46,046 bases of DNA from an uncultured Eubacteriales bacterium (GTDB lineage Bacteria > Bacillota > Clostridia > Oscillospirales > Acutalibacteraceae), in assembly GCA_934486455.1 (NCBI GenBank), contig CAKSPR010000009.1, positions 1 to 46,046 of the forward strand, given 5' to 3'. Shown in pieces: positions 24,679-32,479 of the stretch. A program made the translations under genes and the position numbers. Positions within the stretch are counted from its first letter, which is position 1. The number at the start of each line of letters is the position of its first letter. The notes beneath the pieces were generated by a model that did no database searches, was not told the origin of the DNA, and worked only from the letters and a program-made list of their open reading frames with translations.

Positions 24679-25356
24679 ATGAAAAAGGTCAGCGGAATTT
24701 TATGGGGAATCGTGCTTGCGGCGGTGGGCGTTATCATTGCCCTTAGCGGTCTCGGCGTTATCACCCTCAACCTGTTTTTTGAAGGATGGTGGACGCTGTT
24801 TATCATCGTTCCATGCGCCATCGGTCTTATAACCGACAGGGATAAAACCGGCAGCATAATCGGCCTTTGCATAGGCGTTCTTCTTTTGCTTGCCTGTCGA
24901 AAAATTCTCAGCTTCATGATTTTGTGGAAGCTCATTCTTGCCGCCGTTATCATAATAATCGGGTTAAGACTGATTTTCGGAAGCGTTTTTTCGTCCAAAG
25001 GAGCCAGGGTTTTTAAATCGGTCAAACAAAGCGGCCGCATAAAAAGCAGCCGGGCGGTTTTTGCGGGAACGGATCTTCATTTTGACGGTGAGATTTTCGA
25101 CGGAGCCGAGCTTTCGGCCGTGTTCGGCGGGCTTGATTGTGACCTGAGAAATGCCGTTATAAACGGCGACTGTGCAATTAAGGCCGCGGCGGTTTTCGGC
25201 GGAATTACAATTTACGCTCCCGAAGGGTTGTCGGTTAAAATCAATTCCACAAGCGTTTTCGGCGGGGCCGACGACCAAAGAAATGCAGTACAAAACGGAG
25301 AGCACACCCTTTATATCGATGCCGCCTGCGTTTTCGGCGGCGTAACGGTCAAATAA
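24679..25356 (+). CDS. LiaF-like membrane protein with repeated VFGG motifs
   Basis: 225 residues. Four hydrophobic segments fill the first 105 residues (about 5-27, 33-50, 55-70 and 75-95), matching the LiaF/DUF5668 transmembrane region. The C-terminal 115 residues form a beta-rich repeat domain in which VFGG recurs four times (SAVFGGLDCD, AAVFGGITIY, TSVFGGADD, ACVFGGVTVK), about 25-30 residues apart. LiaF-like proteins repress envelope-stress two-component systems in Bacillus, but no liaSR pair is next to this gene. An envelope-stress role is inferred. AAAAGGAG precedes the ATG; the gene is monocistronic. Confidence 0.8.
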   Translation: MKKVSGILWGIVLAAVGVIIALSGLGVITLNLFFEGWWTLFIIVPCAIGLITDRDKTGSIIGLCIGVLLLLACRKILSFMILWKLILAAVIIIIGLRLIFGSVFSSKGARVFKSVKQSGRIKSSRAVFAGTDLHFDGEIFDGAELSAVFGGLDCDLRNAVINGDCAIKAAAVFGGITIYAPEGLSVKINSTSVFGGADDQRNAVQNGEHTLYIDAACVFGGVTVK

Positions 25357-25410
25357 ACGGACAAACGGGATTTCAGAAAACAAAAATCAAAACGGCTGAA
25401 ATAGGCTGCA

Positions 25411-25444
25411 AAAGCGCCCGAGGAAAAATTTCCTCGGGCGCTTT
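25411..25444. terminator. Bidirectional terminator between LiaF-like gene and hpf
   Basis: A perfect 16-bp stem (AAAGCGCCCGAGGAAA and its complement) with a two-base centre and T tails on both strands, between convergent genes. Confidence 0.85.
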
Positions 25445-25585
25445 GTCCGTTTATATTTCGGTTGGCGGTGTTTCCGCCGTCCTGACAGCTCGGTCCTGAA
25501 GGCTACATGAACATAACGAACCGACCGAATCGCCCGGCTGTAACGCTCATGGCTTCAAATCCTGCCAAAGGCCGCTTTTTAAGCT

Positions 25586-26110
25586 TTAATCCTCGGGGCA
25601 AAGCAGGCCGTAATTACCGTCCTTTCGGCGGTAAACCACATTGATTTCACCCGAATGCATATCCCTGAACATAAAGAACTGGTGGCCGATAAGGTTCATC
25701 TGCAGCACCGCCTCCTCGGCGTCCATAGGCTTAACGGGGAAATGCTTGCTTCTGACGATTTTGATTTCCCCTTCCTCCTCGACCTCCCCGTCGTCGGGCG
25801 GAAGCTCGAATGAGACCTCTTTAAGCTTTTTTTCAACCCTCGTTTTATTTTTTCGAAGTTTTCTGATAAGGTCGTCTATGGTTTTATCAAGCGCCTCTTC
25901 CATCATCGGAGCCGAGCACTCGGCACGATAAACAATTCCGTCCTTGCGAAGAGTGTTTTCAACCGTCTGCCATTCCTTTTCGACCGTTACGGTGATTTTG
26001 GCGTCGACATCGTCTCCGAAAATACGCTGAATTTTTTTCATTTTCTGCCCCGCATAATCGCGAAAGCTGTCTTTAAGATTGAATTTTCGTCCGGTGATGG
26101 TAATGTTCAT
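25586..26110 (-). CDS. hpf: Long-form ribosome hibernation promoting factor
   Basis: 174 residues from the ATG at 26110 (SD AAGGAG), giving the family start MNITITGRKF. Long HPF dimerises 70S ribosomes into 100S particles in stationary phase. The N-terminal S30AE domain spans about 1-100. After a charged linker, the C-terminal dimerisation domain reads HFPVKPMDAEEAVLQMNLIG and HQFFMFRDMHSGEINVVYRR. A weak TTTATT/TATAAT promoter lies at 26182-26210 on the minus strand. The gene is monocistronic. Confidence 0.95.
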   Translation of the reverse strand: MNITITGRKFNLKDSFRDYAGQKMKKIQRIFGDDVDAKITVTVEKEWQTVENTLRKDGIVYRAECSAPMMEEALDKTIDDLIRKLRKNKTRVEKKLKEVSFELPPDDGEVEEEGEIKIVRSKHFPVKPMDAEEAVLQMNLIGHQFFMFRDMHSGEINVVYRRKDGNYGLLCPED

Positions 26111-26345
26111 ACATTTCAACTCCTTGAAGAAACTGAGCATACGGAAAAGCGGATAATTCGCCTTTCTGTTTTGCTGTTTACATTATACCACAAGAACGAC
26201 AAAAAATAAAGATTGATTTTTAATTTTTTTATGAATTTTTTTGATATTTTTACAAAAATCAGCTGTCAGCAGTGATTGTCCCCGGTATTGCAGGAATTTT
26301 GTCGAAATATGACGAAGCTTTTTTTAAATTTTTTCAAATTTGCTA

Positions 26346-26374
26346 TTTACATTTTATGTCATGTGTGCTATTAT
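26346..26374 (+). promoter_or_regulatory. Plus-strand promoter ahead of the candidate small RNA
   Basis: TTTACA and TATTAT with a 17-base spacer ending in GTGTGC, strikingly like the promoter at 17709-17737. No gene follows on this strand for 4 kb. Confidence 0.55.
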
Positions 26375-26380
26375 ACTTGT

Positions 26381-26473
26381 ACAACTTCCTCATACCCTAT
26401 TCCCTTTTTTGTCGGCGCGTCGATTTCGGCCTTGGCATCTGTATGCCTCGGCAGGACGGCGCGCTCTTTTTTT
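26381..26473 (+). ncRNA. Candidate small RNA, about 93 bases
   Basis: From the predicted start, some 30 unstructured bases are followed by a nested stem. GGCGCGTC pairs with GAC-G-GCGCGC (one bulge), enclosing GCC..GGCAT-CTGT-ATGCC..GGC. The stem runs straight into TCTTTTTTT, as an intrinsic terminator would. No start codon with an SD and no family-like protein is found in any frame. It lies in a 590-base gene-free stretch (26111-26704) between hpf and tRNA-His. The rest of that stretch is AT-rich and carries a short run of ATTACC/CTTACC repeats at about 26582-26610. That it is transcribed is inferred from promoter plus terminator only. Confidence 0.45.
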
Positions 26474-26674
26474 ACAATTATGCACGCGACTTGCTCCGAC
26501 CTGATTATATTACTTAATTTTCTGCACAAAAAAGCAGGGTGTAACCTTTTATTTAAAATCGACGGCGCTGCCGCACCGCACCTATTACCTCTTACCTACT
26601 GCTCATTACCTTCCGAAAATCCCGTTACCGATTTAATTTTGAAGGAAGAATTAAGAGGACAAGATAAAAAAATA

Positions 26675-26704
26675 AAATCCCGCTCACTAAAGTGAACGGG
26701 ATTT
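26675..26704 (-). terminator. Terminator of tRNA-His
   Basis: AAATCCCGCTCACT / AGTGAACGGGATTT (one G-U pair) with a two-base centre and TTTTATTTTTTT on the minus strand, directly behind the tRNA. Confidence 0.85.
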
Positions 26705-26705
26705 T

Positions 26706-26783
<78 letters not shown>

Positions 26784-26798
26784 ATATCCGACCCGATT

Positions 26799-26826
26799 AT
26801 TATAACAGAAAATTAAAATAATGCAA
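26799..26826 (-). promoter_or_regulatory. Promoter of tRNA-His
   Basis: Minus-strand TTGCAT and TATAAT with a 16-base spacer, between the argH stop codon and the tRNA, so the tRNA does not depend on argH transcription. Confidence 0.7.
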
Positions 26827-26844
26827 CCCCTAATTTTAATTTTT

Positions 26845-28221
26845 TCAAACTTTTTTGATTTTATTCTTTATATACCCGATTTGCTCCTCCACCGAAACTC
26901 CCGAGGCACATCCCTTTGATTTTCTTCTTACAACCGCCGCTTCAAGATTTACCGCCTCGAAAATGCCGTCGTCAAAAAGCTCGGAAAACCTTTTATATTC
27001 CGAAAGCTCAAGATTTTCAAGGGTGGTGTTCTTTTCGGTGCAATAGGCCACTATCTCGCCTGTTATGCGATAGGCTTCTCTGAAGGGCAGTCCCTTAGAG
27101 CAAAGATAATCGGCGCAGTCGGTGGCGTTTATAAAGCCTTTTGCGGCGGCGGCTCTCATGTTTTCGGGCAGGGCGGTAAGGCTTTCGAGCATCGGAGAAA
27201 ATACGGTCAGGCATTTTTTAACCGTTATGACCGAGTCGAAAATTGCCTCCTTGTCCTCCTGCATATCCTTGTTATATGCAAGAGGTATACCCTTTAAAAG
27301 GGTCAAAAGGGCGTTAAGATCGCCGTATACCCGACCGGTCTTGCCCCTTATAAGCTCGGCAATATCGGGATTTTTCTTTTGGGGCATAATGCTTGAGCCG
27401 GTGGAAAAGGCATCCGAAAGGCGCACAAAACGGAATTCCCATGAGCACCACATAATTATTTCCTCGCAAAAACGGGAAAGGTGCATCATAATAAGGGCAA
27501 TGTCGGCTGCAAGCTCAACGCAGAAATCCCTGTCCGAAACGCCGTCGATGCTGTTCATGCAAGCTTCGTCAAAGCCGAGAAGCTCGGCCGTGCGGTCGCG
27601 GTTTATGGGAAACGCCGTTCCCGAAAGGGCACAGCTGCCGAGAGGGCTGACATTAAGCCGCTTGCGGCAATCCAAAAGCCGCTGCCTGTCCCGCAGAAAC
27701 ATCATTCCGTAGGCGCAGAGATGATGGCCGAAGGTTATGGGCTGGGCGCGCTGAAGGTGGGTATATCCGGGCATTACGGTGTCCTTATACTGCCCTGCCT
27801 TATCGCATATGACCGCCAAAAGGTCGCTCAAAAGCCTTGATATTTCGTCGGTTTGTTCTCTTAAATAAAGGCGGATGTCCACCGCCACCTGGTCGTTGCG
27901 GCTTCTGGCCGTGTGAAGGCGTTTTCCCGCGTCGCCGATGCGCTTTGTAAGCTCAAATTCCACAAAGCTGTGTATGTCCTCGGCAGAAGGGTCGATTTCA
28001 AGGCTCCCCTTTTCTATTTCTTCAAGAATATTTTTAAGGGTGTCGACAATTTTTTTGCAATCGTCATTTGAAATTATGCCCTGCTCGCAAAGCATTGTTG
28101 CATGGGCAATCGACCCTTCAATATCCTGCTTATACATTGCTCCGTCGAAGGAAATCGACGAGTTGAAATCGTCGGCGTTTTCGTTTAAAGCGGCGTGCAA
28201 TCCGTTTTCCCAAAGTTTCAC
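26845..28221 (-). CDS. argH: Argininosuccinate lyase
   Basis: 458 residues from a GTG start at 28221, which begins MKLWENG as ArgH proteins do. The ATG two codons upstream is too close to the AAGGAG. The enzyme splits argininosuccinate into arginine and fumarate. HTARSRNDQVAVDIRL, GYTHLQRAQPITFGHH and the GSSIMPQKKNPDIAELIRGK signature (with the catalytic Ser loop) are intact. The N-terminus has WENG where most family members have WGGRF. It follows argG with a 180-base gap containing a hairpin, so argH expression may be partly independent. Confidence 0.96.
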   Translation of the reverse strand: MKLWENGLHAALNENADDFNSSISFDGAMYKQDIEGSIAHATMLCEQGIISNDDCKKIVDTLKNILEEIEKGSLEIDPSAEDIHSFVEFELTKRIGDAGKRLHTARSRNDQVAVDIRLYLREQTDEISRLLSDLLAVICDKAGQYKDTVMPGYTHLQRAQPITFGHHLCAYGMMFLRDRQRLLDCRKRLNVSPLGSCALSGTAFPINRDRTAELLGFDEACMNSIDGVSDRDFCVELAADIALIMMHLSRFCEEIIMWCSWEFRFVRLSDAFSTGSSIMPQKKNPDIAELIRGKTGRVYGDLNALLTLLKGIPLAYNKDMQEDKEAIFDSVITVKKCLTVFSPMLESLTALPENMRAAAAKGFINATDCADYLCSKGLPFREAYRITGEIVAYCTEKNTTLENLELSEYKRFSELFDDGIFEAVNLEAAVVRRKSKGCASGVSVEEQIGYIKNKIKKV

Positions 28222-28356
28222 AAGCATTCTCCTTAATATTAGGTGTTGAATAATCCCCTGTCCGCAAATCCACGGGTGTCGGTTTGTCGGTGCTGTCCGG
28301 GCGGCATACCCGTGCGGCAGGTTTTTTCTTTACAAAATTGCTTCTCTATCAAAATA

Positions 28357-28384
28357 TGCCCTCGGGAGTTTCCCGCCGAGGGCA
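28357..28384 (-). terminator. Hairpin after argG
   Basis: TGCCCTCGG / CCGAGGGCA with a 10-base loop and TATTTTG on the minus strand, 18 bases past the argG stop codon. The U run is short, so it may be a leaky terminator before argH. Confidence 0.65.
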
Positions 28385-28401
28385 TTAAAATTAAAACTTT
28401 A

Positions 28402-29628
28402 TCAGTTATCCTTTTTCTCGAGCAACGCCTTGACCTTAATGGGCAGTCCGAAAAGATTGATAAATCCGTCGGCATCCTTCTGGTTGTAAACATTATCGGC
28501 GTCGAAGGTGGCAAACTCCTCACTGTAAAGGGAATGGGGAGAGGTGACTCCGGCGTTTATCATATTGCCCTTATAAAGCTTGAGCTTTACATCGCCGGTA
28601 ACATTCTCCTGGGTCTTATCCACAAAGGCCGAAAGAGCTTCTCTGAGAGGGGTAAACCACTTGCCGTAGTATACAAGCTCGGCAAATTTTTGAGCTACAA
28701 GTTCCTTATAATGCATGGTGTCTCTGTCGACGCAGATGGTCTCAAGCACCGAGTGAGCCTTGTAAAGAATGGCGCCGCCGGGAGTCTCGTATACGCCTCT
28801 CGACTTCATACCGACAAGCCTGTTTTCCACGATGTCGGCAAGACCGATTCCGTTTTCGCCGCCGAGCTTATTGAGGGTCTCGACGATTTCCACAGCCGAC
28901 ATTTTTTTGCCGTCCACAGCCACGGGAATACCCTTTTCAAAGGAAACGGTAACATAGGTGGGCTTGTCGGGAGCCTGCTCGGGAGAAACGCCCAGCTCCA
29001 GGAAGCCTTCCTTATTATACTGAGGCTCGTTGGCGGGATCTTCAAGATCAAGTCCCTCGTGGGAAAGGTGCCAGAGGTTTTTATCCTTGGAATAGTTGGT
29101 CTCTCTGTTTATTTTAAGGGGAATATCGTGAGCCTCGGCATAGTCGATCTCTTCGTCCCTCGATTTAATGTCCCATATTCTCCAGGGAGCGATTATTTCC
29201 ATTTCGGGAGCAAGAGCCTTAATGGTAAGCTCAAAACGCACCTGATCGTTGCCCTTACCGGTGCAGCCGTGGCAGATGGCGTCGGCACCCTCGGCCTTGG
29301 CTATTTCGCAGATCCTCTTGGCAATGGAGGGTCTTGCAAAGGCGGTCCCGAGCAGATATTCTCCCTCGTAAACCGCTCCGGCTTTAAGGGTGGGCCAGAT
29401 GTAATCTTCAACAAATTCCTGTCTTAAATCCTCAACATAAAGCTTGGAAGCGCCGGTTTTGAGAGCCTTTTCCTCAAGTCCGTCAAGCTCTGTTCCCTGC
29501 CCCACATCACCGGAAACGGCAATGACCTCGCAGTTATTGTAGTTTTCCTTCAGCCAGGGAATGATTATTGAGGTGTCAAGTCCGCCGGAATAGGCAAGAA
29601 CGACCTTTTTAATATCCTTTTTATCCAT
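28402..29628 (-). CDS. argG: Argininosuccinate synthase
   Basis: 408 residues, normal. It joins citrulline and aspartate with ATP to form argininosuccinate. The N-type ATP pyrophosphatase loop AYSGGLDTSI lies at about 12-21; GDVGQGTEL, CHGCTGKGNDQVRFE and the citrulline/aspartate-binding SRGVYETPGG segment are present. GGGAGG precedes the ATG. It is driven by a strong promoter at 29737-29764. No carbamoyltransferase or ornithine genes are in the window. Confidence 0.97.
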   Translation of the reverse strand: MDKKDIKKVVLAYSGGLDTSIIIPWLKENYNNCEVIAVSGDVGQGTELDGLEEKALKTGASKLYVEDLRQEFVEDYIWPTLKAGAVYEGEYLLGTAFARPSIAKRICEIAKAEGADAICHGCTGKGNDQVRFELTIKALAPEMEIIAPWRIWDIKSRDEEIDYAEAHDIPLKINRETNYSKDKNLWHLSHEGLDLEDPANEPQYNKEGFLELGVSPEQAPDKPTYVTVSFEKGIPVAVDGKKMSAVEIVETLNKLGGENGIGLADIVENRLVGMKSRGVYETPGGAILYKAHSVLETICVDRDTMHYKELVAQKFAELVYYGKWFTPLREALSAFVDKTQENVTGDVKLKLYKGNMINAGVTSPHSLYSEEFATFDADNVYNQKDADGFINLFGLPIKVKALLEKKDN

Positions 29629-29736
29629 TTCAATTTCCTCCCGAAAAATTTGTTTATGTTTTTTAACCGGGCTTTTTAAAGGAATTTTATCGAAATTCCG
29701 TCGGTTAAATTAGTTTGGCTCGGTTGATTTATCTGA

Positions 29737-29764
29737 ATTATACCACTTTAAATTAATTTGTCAA
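29737..29764 (-). promoter_or_regulatory. Sigma-A promoter of argG
   Basis: Perfect TTGACA and TATAAT on the minus strand with a 16-base AT-rich spacer, about 110 bases before the argG start. No convincing ARG box pair was seen. Confidence 0.85.
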
Positions 29765-29858
29765 GAGAAAAATTTATTTTTTTTCATATTTTCTGCATAA
29801 ATATTCAAAGAGTATTCAGTCGGCCGCATTTTGTAAATCCCGTTTTCTCAATGTCGTA

Positions 29859-30722
29859 TCATTTCTGCCGTCCCTTTTCAAAGTCGCTTTCGATTTCCCA
29901 AAGCTCCTCGCCCGAGATAATGGAATTAACCTCCCCGCCGATGAAAAAGATATACACGCAGACATACAGCCAAAGCATAATGAGAATTATGGATGTAAGA
30001 CTTCCGTATACATATGAATTCCCCGCCAAATGGTCGGTATAGAAGGAATAAAACCATGAATATCCCAGCCATCCGAGAGCCGACAGCGCCGCTCCGGGGA
30101 GCTGGCTTTTAATCGTGGCTTTTCTTTTGGGAACGATGAGATAAACAAGCCCGAAAAGTACCGTAAGAAGCATCAGCTTTCCCAAAAAGCTGAATATGCG
30201 ATATATAACCGTAAAAAACAGATTTTCGGGCAGGCGGCTTTTCAAAAGGCTTGAAAGCATTCCCCCGCCGAATATGAAAACAAGGGTCAGCACTATATAC
30301 ACAACAAACCCGATTGTATATCCGACCGAGGCCAGCCTTATTTCAAAAAAATTTCGTTTATCGTCTATTTTATAAATAAAGTTAAGTCCGCGCATGATTG
30401 AGGTAACGCCCTTTGAAGCCGCCCACAGCAGCACCGCCGCCGAAATTGAAATTATGGCCACCGAATTGCCCGAGCATATTTCTTTTATTATGTTTTCCAT
30501 ATATTCCATAACCGTGCGGGGAAAAATATCCATAACGGTATACATCATGTCGGCGCTGATAAATGGTATTTTTTCCAGCACCGAGACAATGAGCACCAAA
30601 AAAGGAAATGCCGAGATAATTATAAAGAAAGCCGTTTGGGCCGAAAAGGCCGCCACCGCGTCGTGGGTTATCTTTTTTCCGAAAAGGGTAAATGCTTTAT
30701 AAACAGCCTTTATATACCGCAT
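29859..30722 (-). CDS. YihY/BrkB family membrane protein
   Basis: 287 residues with about six membrane segments. The family pattern is clear: DAVAAFSAQTAFFIIISAFPFL near the start, the central AAVLLWAASKGVTSIMRGLN and the FIYKIDDKRNFFEIRL loop, and PGAALSALGWLGYSWFYSFY, then the C-terminal SIILIMLWLYVCVYIFFIGGE helix region. Earlier naming as RNase BN is wrong for this family; its function is unsettled. SD GGAGGTGAGG precedes the ATG. Its promoter region overlaps that of the divergent tRNA-Ser. Confidence 0.9.
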   Translation of the reverse strand: MRYIKAVYKAFTLFGKKITHDAVAAFSAQTAFFIIISAFPFLVLIVSVLEKIPFISADMMYTVMDIFPRTVMEYMENIIKEICSGNSVAIISISAAVLLWAASKGVTSIMRGLNFIYKIDDKRNFFEIRLASVGYTIGFVVYIVLTLVFIFGGGMLSSLLKSRLPENLFFTVIYRIFSFLGKLMLLTVLFGLVYLIVPKRKATIKSQLPGAALSALGWLGYSWFYSFYTDHLAGNSYVYGSLTSIILIMLWLYVCVYIFFIGGEVNSIISGEELWEIESDFEKGRQK

Positions 30723-30810
30723 TACCTCACCTCCGTTTTAACTATAATATCACACAAACAGAAAAAACACAAAGGGCAAAAAAATATTTTTAAAAAAAAT
30801 GATTTTCCTA

Positions 30811-30839
30811 TTGATTTTTTGCTTTGTATTAGGTATAAT
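30811..30839 (+). promoter_or_regulatory. Promoter of tRNA-Ser
   Basis: TTGATT and TATAAT with a 17-base spacer, 23 bases upstream of the tRNA. Confidence 0.75.
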
Positions 30840-30862
30840 AGCAAGGTCGACTGACGAGACAC

Positions 30863-30955
30863 GGAGAAATGTCCGAGCTGGTCGAAGGAGCACGATTGGA
30901 AATCGTGTATACGGCTACAACCGTATCTGGGGTTCGAATCCCCATTTCTCCGCCA
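30863..30955 (+). tRNA. tRNA-Ser (GGA anticodon)
   Basis: A 93-base class II tRNA with encoded CCA. The acceptor stem is GGAGAAA/TTTCTCC, the anticodon stem CACGA/TCGTG has loop TTGGAAA, and a long variable arm (TACGG/CCGTA) and T loop TTCGAAT follow. GGA reads Ser codons UCC and UCU. Confidence 0.96.
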
Positions 30956-30960
30956 AAAGA

Positions 30961-30999
30961 GAAACGGCAATTTTCGAAAGAGAGTTGTCGTTTCTTTTT
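30961..30999 (+). terminator. Terminator of tRNA-Ser
   Basis: GAAACGGCAA / TTGTCGTTTC with one G-U pair, a 14-base loop and five Ts, six bases behind the tRNA. Confidence 0.75.
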
Positions 31000-31122
31000 G
31001 TTTTCACGAAGCCTATTAAGAATTTCGTACAGATAAAAAATTGCGTTATATACATATAATCCCCCTTAAAGGATTGTCGATGATATTTTTCATAATAAAT
31101 ATTATGCAAGTAAGCGCACAAA

Positions 31123-31156
31123 AAAACGGGCCCGATTTTAAAAACGGACCCGTTTT
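31123..31156 (-). terminator. Terminator of the S1-like gene and its operon
   Basis: AAAACGGGCCCG / CGGACCCGTTTT with one G-U pair, a 10-base loop and a T7 tail on the minus strand, about 35 bases after the S1 stop codon. Confidence 0.85.
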
Positions 31157-31189
31157 ATAATACGGCTTTATGCTGCCGCGCTTTCCGAA

Positions 31190-32479
31190 TTACTCGGCTG
31201 CTTCCTCTGCGGCAGTCTCCTCGACAGGAGCTTCCTCAGCGGCAGTTTCCTCTGCGGTAGTTTCCTCTGCGACAGTCTCCTCTGCGGGAGCTTCCTCTGC
31301 GGCAGCTTCGGGCTCGGTAAGAGCCTTAATGGAAAGGCTGATGCGCTTTCTTTCGGTATCGATCTGGGTGATCTTGGCCTCAACCTCCTGGCCGACTGTC
31401 AGAACATCCTGGGGCTTGGCAATGCGATCGTGGGAAATCTGAGAAATATGAATAAGTCCGTCGATTCCCTCGATTATGTTTGCAAATGCGCCGTAAGCGG
31501 TCATGCTGACGATCTTGACATTAACAACATCGCCCTCCTTGTAGTCGCGAAGGAAGATGCTCCAGGGGTTGTCCTCGGCCTTCTTGTATCCGAGAGAAAC
31601 TCTGCGCTTCTCGGCGTCGAAGGACTTAACATATACCTCGATAACATCGCCTACCGAAACGACCTCGGAAGGATTTTTGATGCGTCTCCAGGAAAGCTCG
31701 GAAATATGAACCATTCCGTCTACTCCGCCGAGATCGACAAATGCGCCGTAAGAGGTAAGGGATTTCACCTTGCCGGTATAAACCTTTCCTTCCTCGATGT
31801 TGTTCCAGAATTCGGCCTCCTGCTCTTTTCTCTCGTCGCGAAGGACCGAGCGGATGGAGCCTACGGCACGGTGGCGCTGACGGTTGACCTCAAGAATACG
31901 GAATTTAACGGTCTGGTGGAGAAGCTCCTCAAGAGACTCTCCGCGGGATGCGGTTGCCTGAGAAGCGGGGATGAATACACGGATACCTTTGCTCATGACC
32001 AGGATTCCGCCCTTGACCACCTCGGTAACCTTACCGGTGAGAATGTCGTCTGTTCCGGCAGAGGCGCAGAAATTTTCCCAAATGGCCGACGCGTCGTAAC
32101 GCTTTTTGGAGAGCATTACGGTTCCTTCCTGATCATTCGTACGCATAACGATAAGGTCAAGTACATCTCCGACCTTAACTTCGTCCTTTGCCTTAACATC
32201 GGGATCGGCGGAATATTCGTCGATGGGCACATAACCCGCATGTTTTCTTCCGATATCGACCTGGATCTCGGTGGGGGTTACGGCAAGTACATAACCCTTA
32301 ACATGCTGGTCGGTGCTCATATGGTTGAGCGAATACTCAAGAGCTTCCATATCCGACATTTCGTCAAAAGATTTCTCCGGGGCAGCGACAGGCGTCGATG
32401 CAGAGCTTTCCTGAGCCACCTCACTTTCGGGATTGGTAGCAGGGGTTGCCTGCGTTTCCATGGTTTCTGCTGTTGTCAT
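31190..32479 (-). CDS. Ribosomal protein S1-like protein with four S1 domains
   Basis: 429 residues. Four S1/OB domains follow an N-terminal Thr/Ala-rich leader, at about 60-125, 140-215, 225-295 and 310-385. The third and fourth have the well-kept SYGAFVDLGGVDGMVHISELS and AYGAFANIIEGIDGLIHISQIS type cores. A 36-residue Glu/Ala repeat tail closes the protein. Such proteins bind mRNA on the 30S subunit and may aid initiation on structured messages. The start overlaps the ispH stop by four bases (ATGA) with AAGGAGG inside ispH, so the two are translationally coupled. In many Clostridia the two are fused in one chain. Confidence 0.9.
   Translation of the reverse strand: MTTAETMETQATPATNPESEVAQESSASTPVAAPEKSFDEMSDMEALEYSLNHMSTDQHVKGYVLAVTPTEIQVDIGRKHAGYVPIDEYSADPDVKAKDEVKVGDVLDLIVMRTNDQEGTVMLSKKRYDASAIWENFCASAGTDDILTGKVTEVVKGGILVMSKGIRVFIPASQATASRGESLEELLHQTVKFRILEVNRQRHRAVGSIRSVLRDERKEQEAEFWNNIEEGKVYTGKVKSLTSYGAFVDLGGVDGMVHISELSWRRIKNPSEVVSVGDVIEVYVKSFDAEKRRVSLGYKKAEDNPWSIFLRDYKEGDVVNVKIVSMTAYGAFANIIEGIDGLIHISQISHDRIAKPQDVLTVGQEVEAKITQIDTERKRISLSIKALTEPEAAAEEAPAEETVAEETTAEETAAEEAPVEETAAEEAAE
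31196..31300 (-). repeat. 15-bp minisatellite encoding a Glu/Ala pentapeptide repeat
   Basis: Seven 15-base units near the 3' end of the S1-like gene encode AEEAP, AEETV, AEETT, AEETA, AEEAP, VEETA and AEEAA. The unit pattern is [AV]EE[AT]x. Unit number could vary between strains by slippage without shifting the frame. Confidence 0.85.

Noticed and set aside
26272..26695. Open frames of 81 and 139 codons in the hpf/tRNA-His gap
   Set aside because: No SD, erratic composition and no family resemblance; they cross the small-RNA candidate and the tRNA terminator.
28243..29427. Long plus-strand open frame opposite argG
   Set aside because: It is the antisense shadow of argG; similar shadows occur opposite the EAL gene, the S1-like gene and uvrB, caused by the codon bias of the genome.
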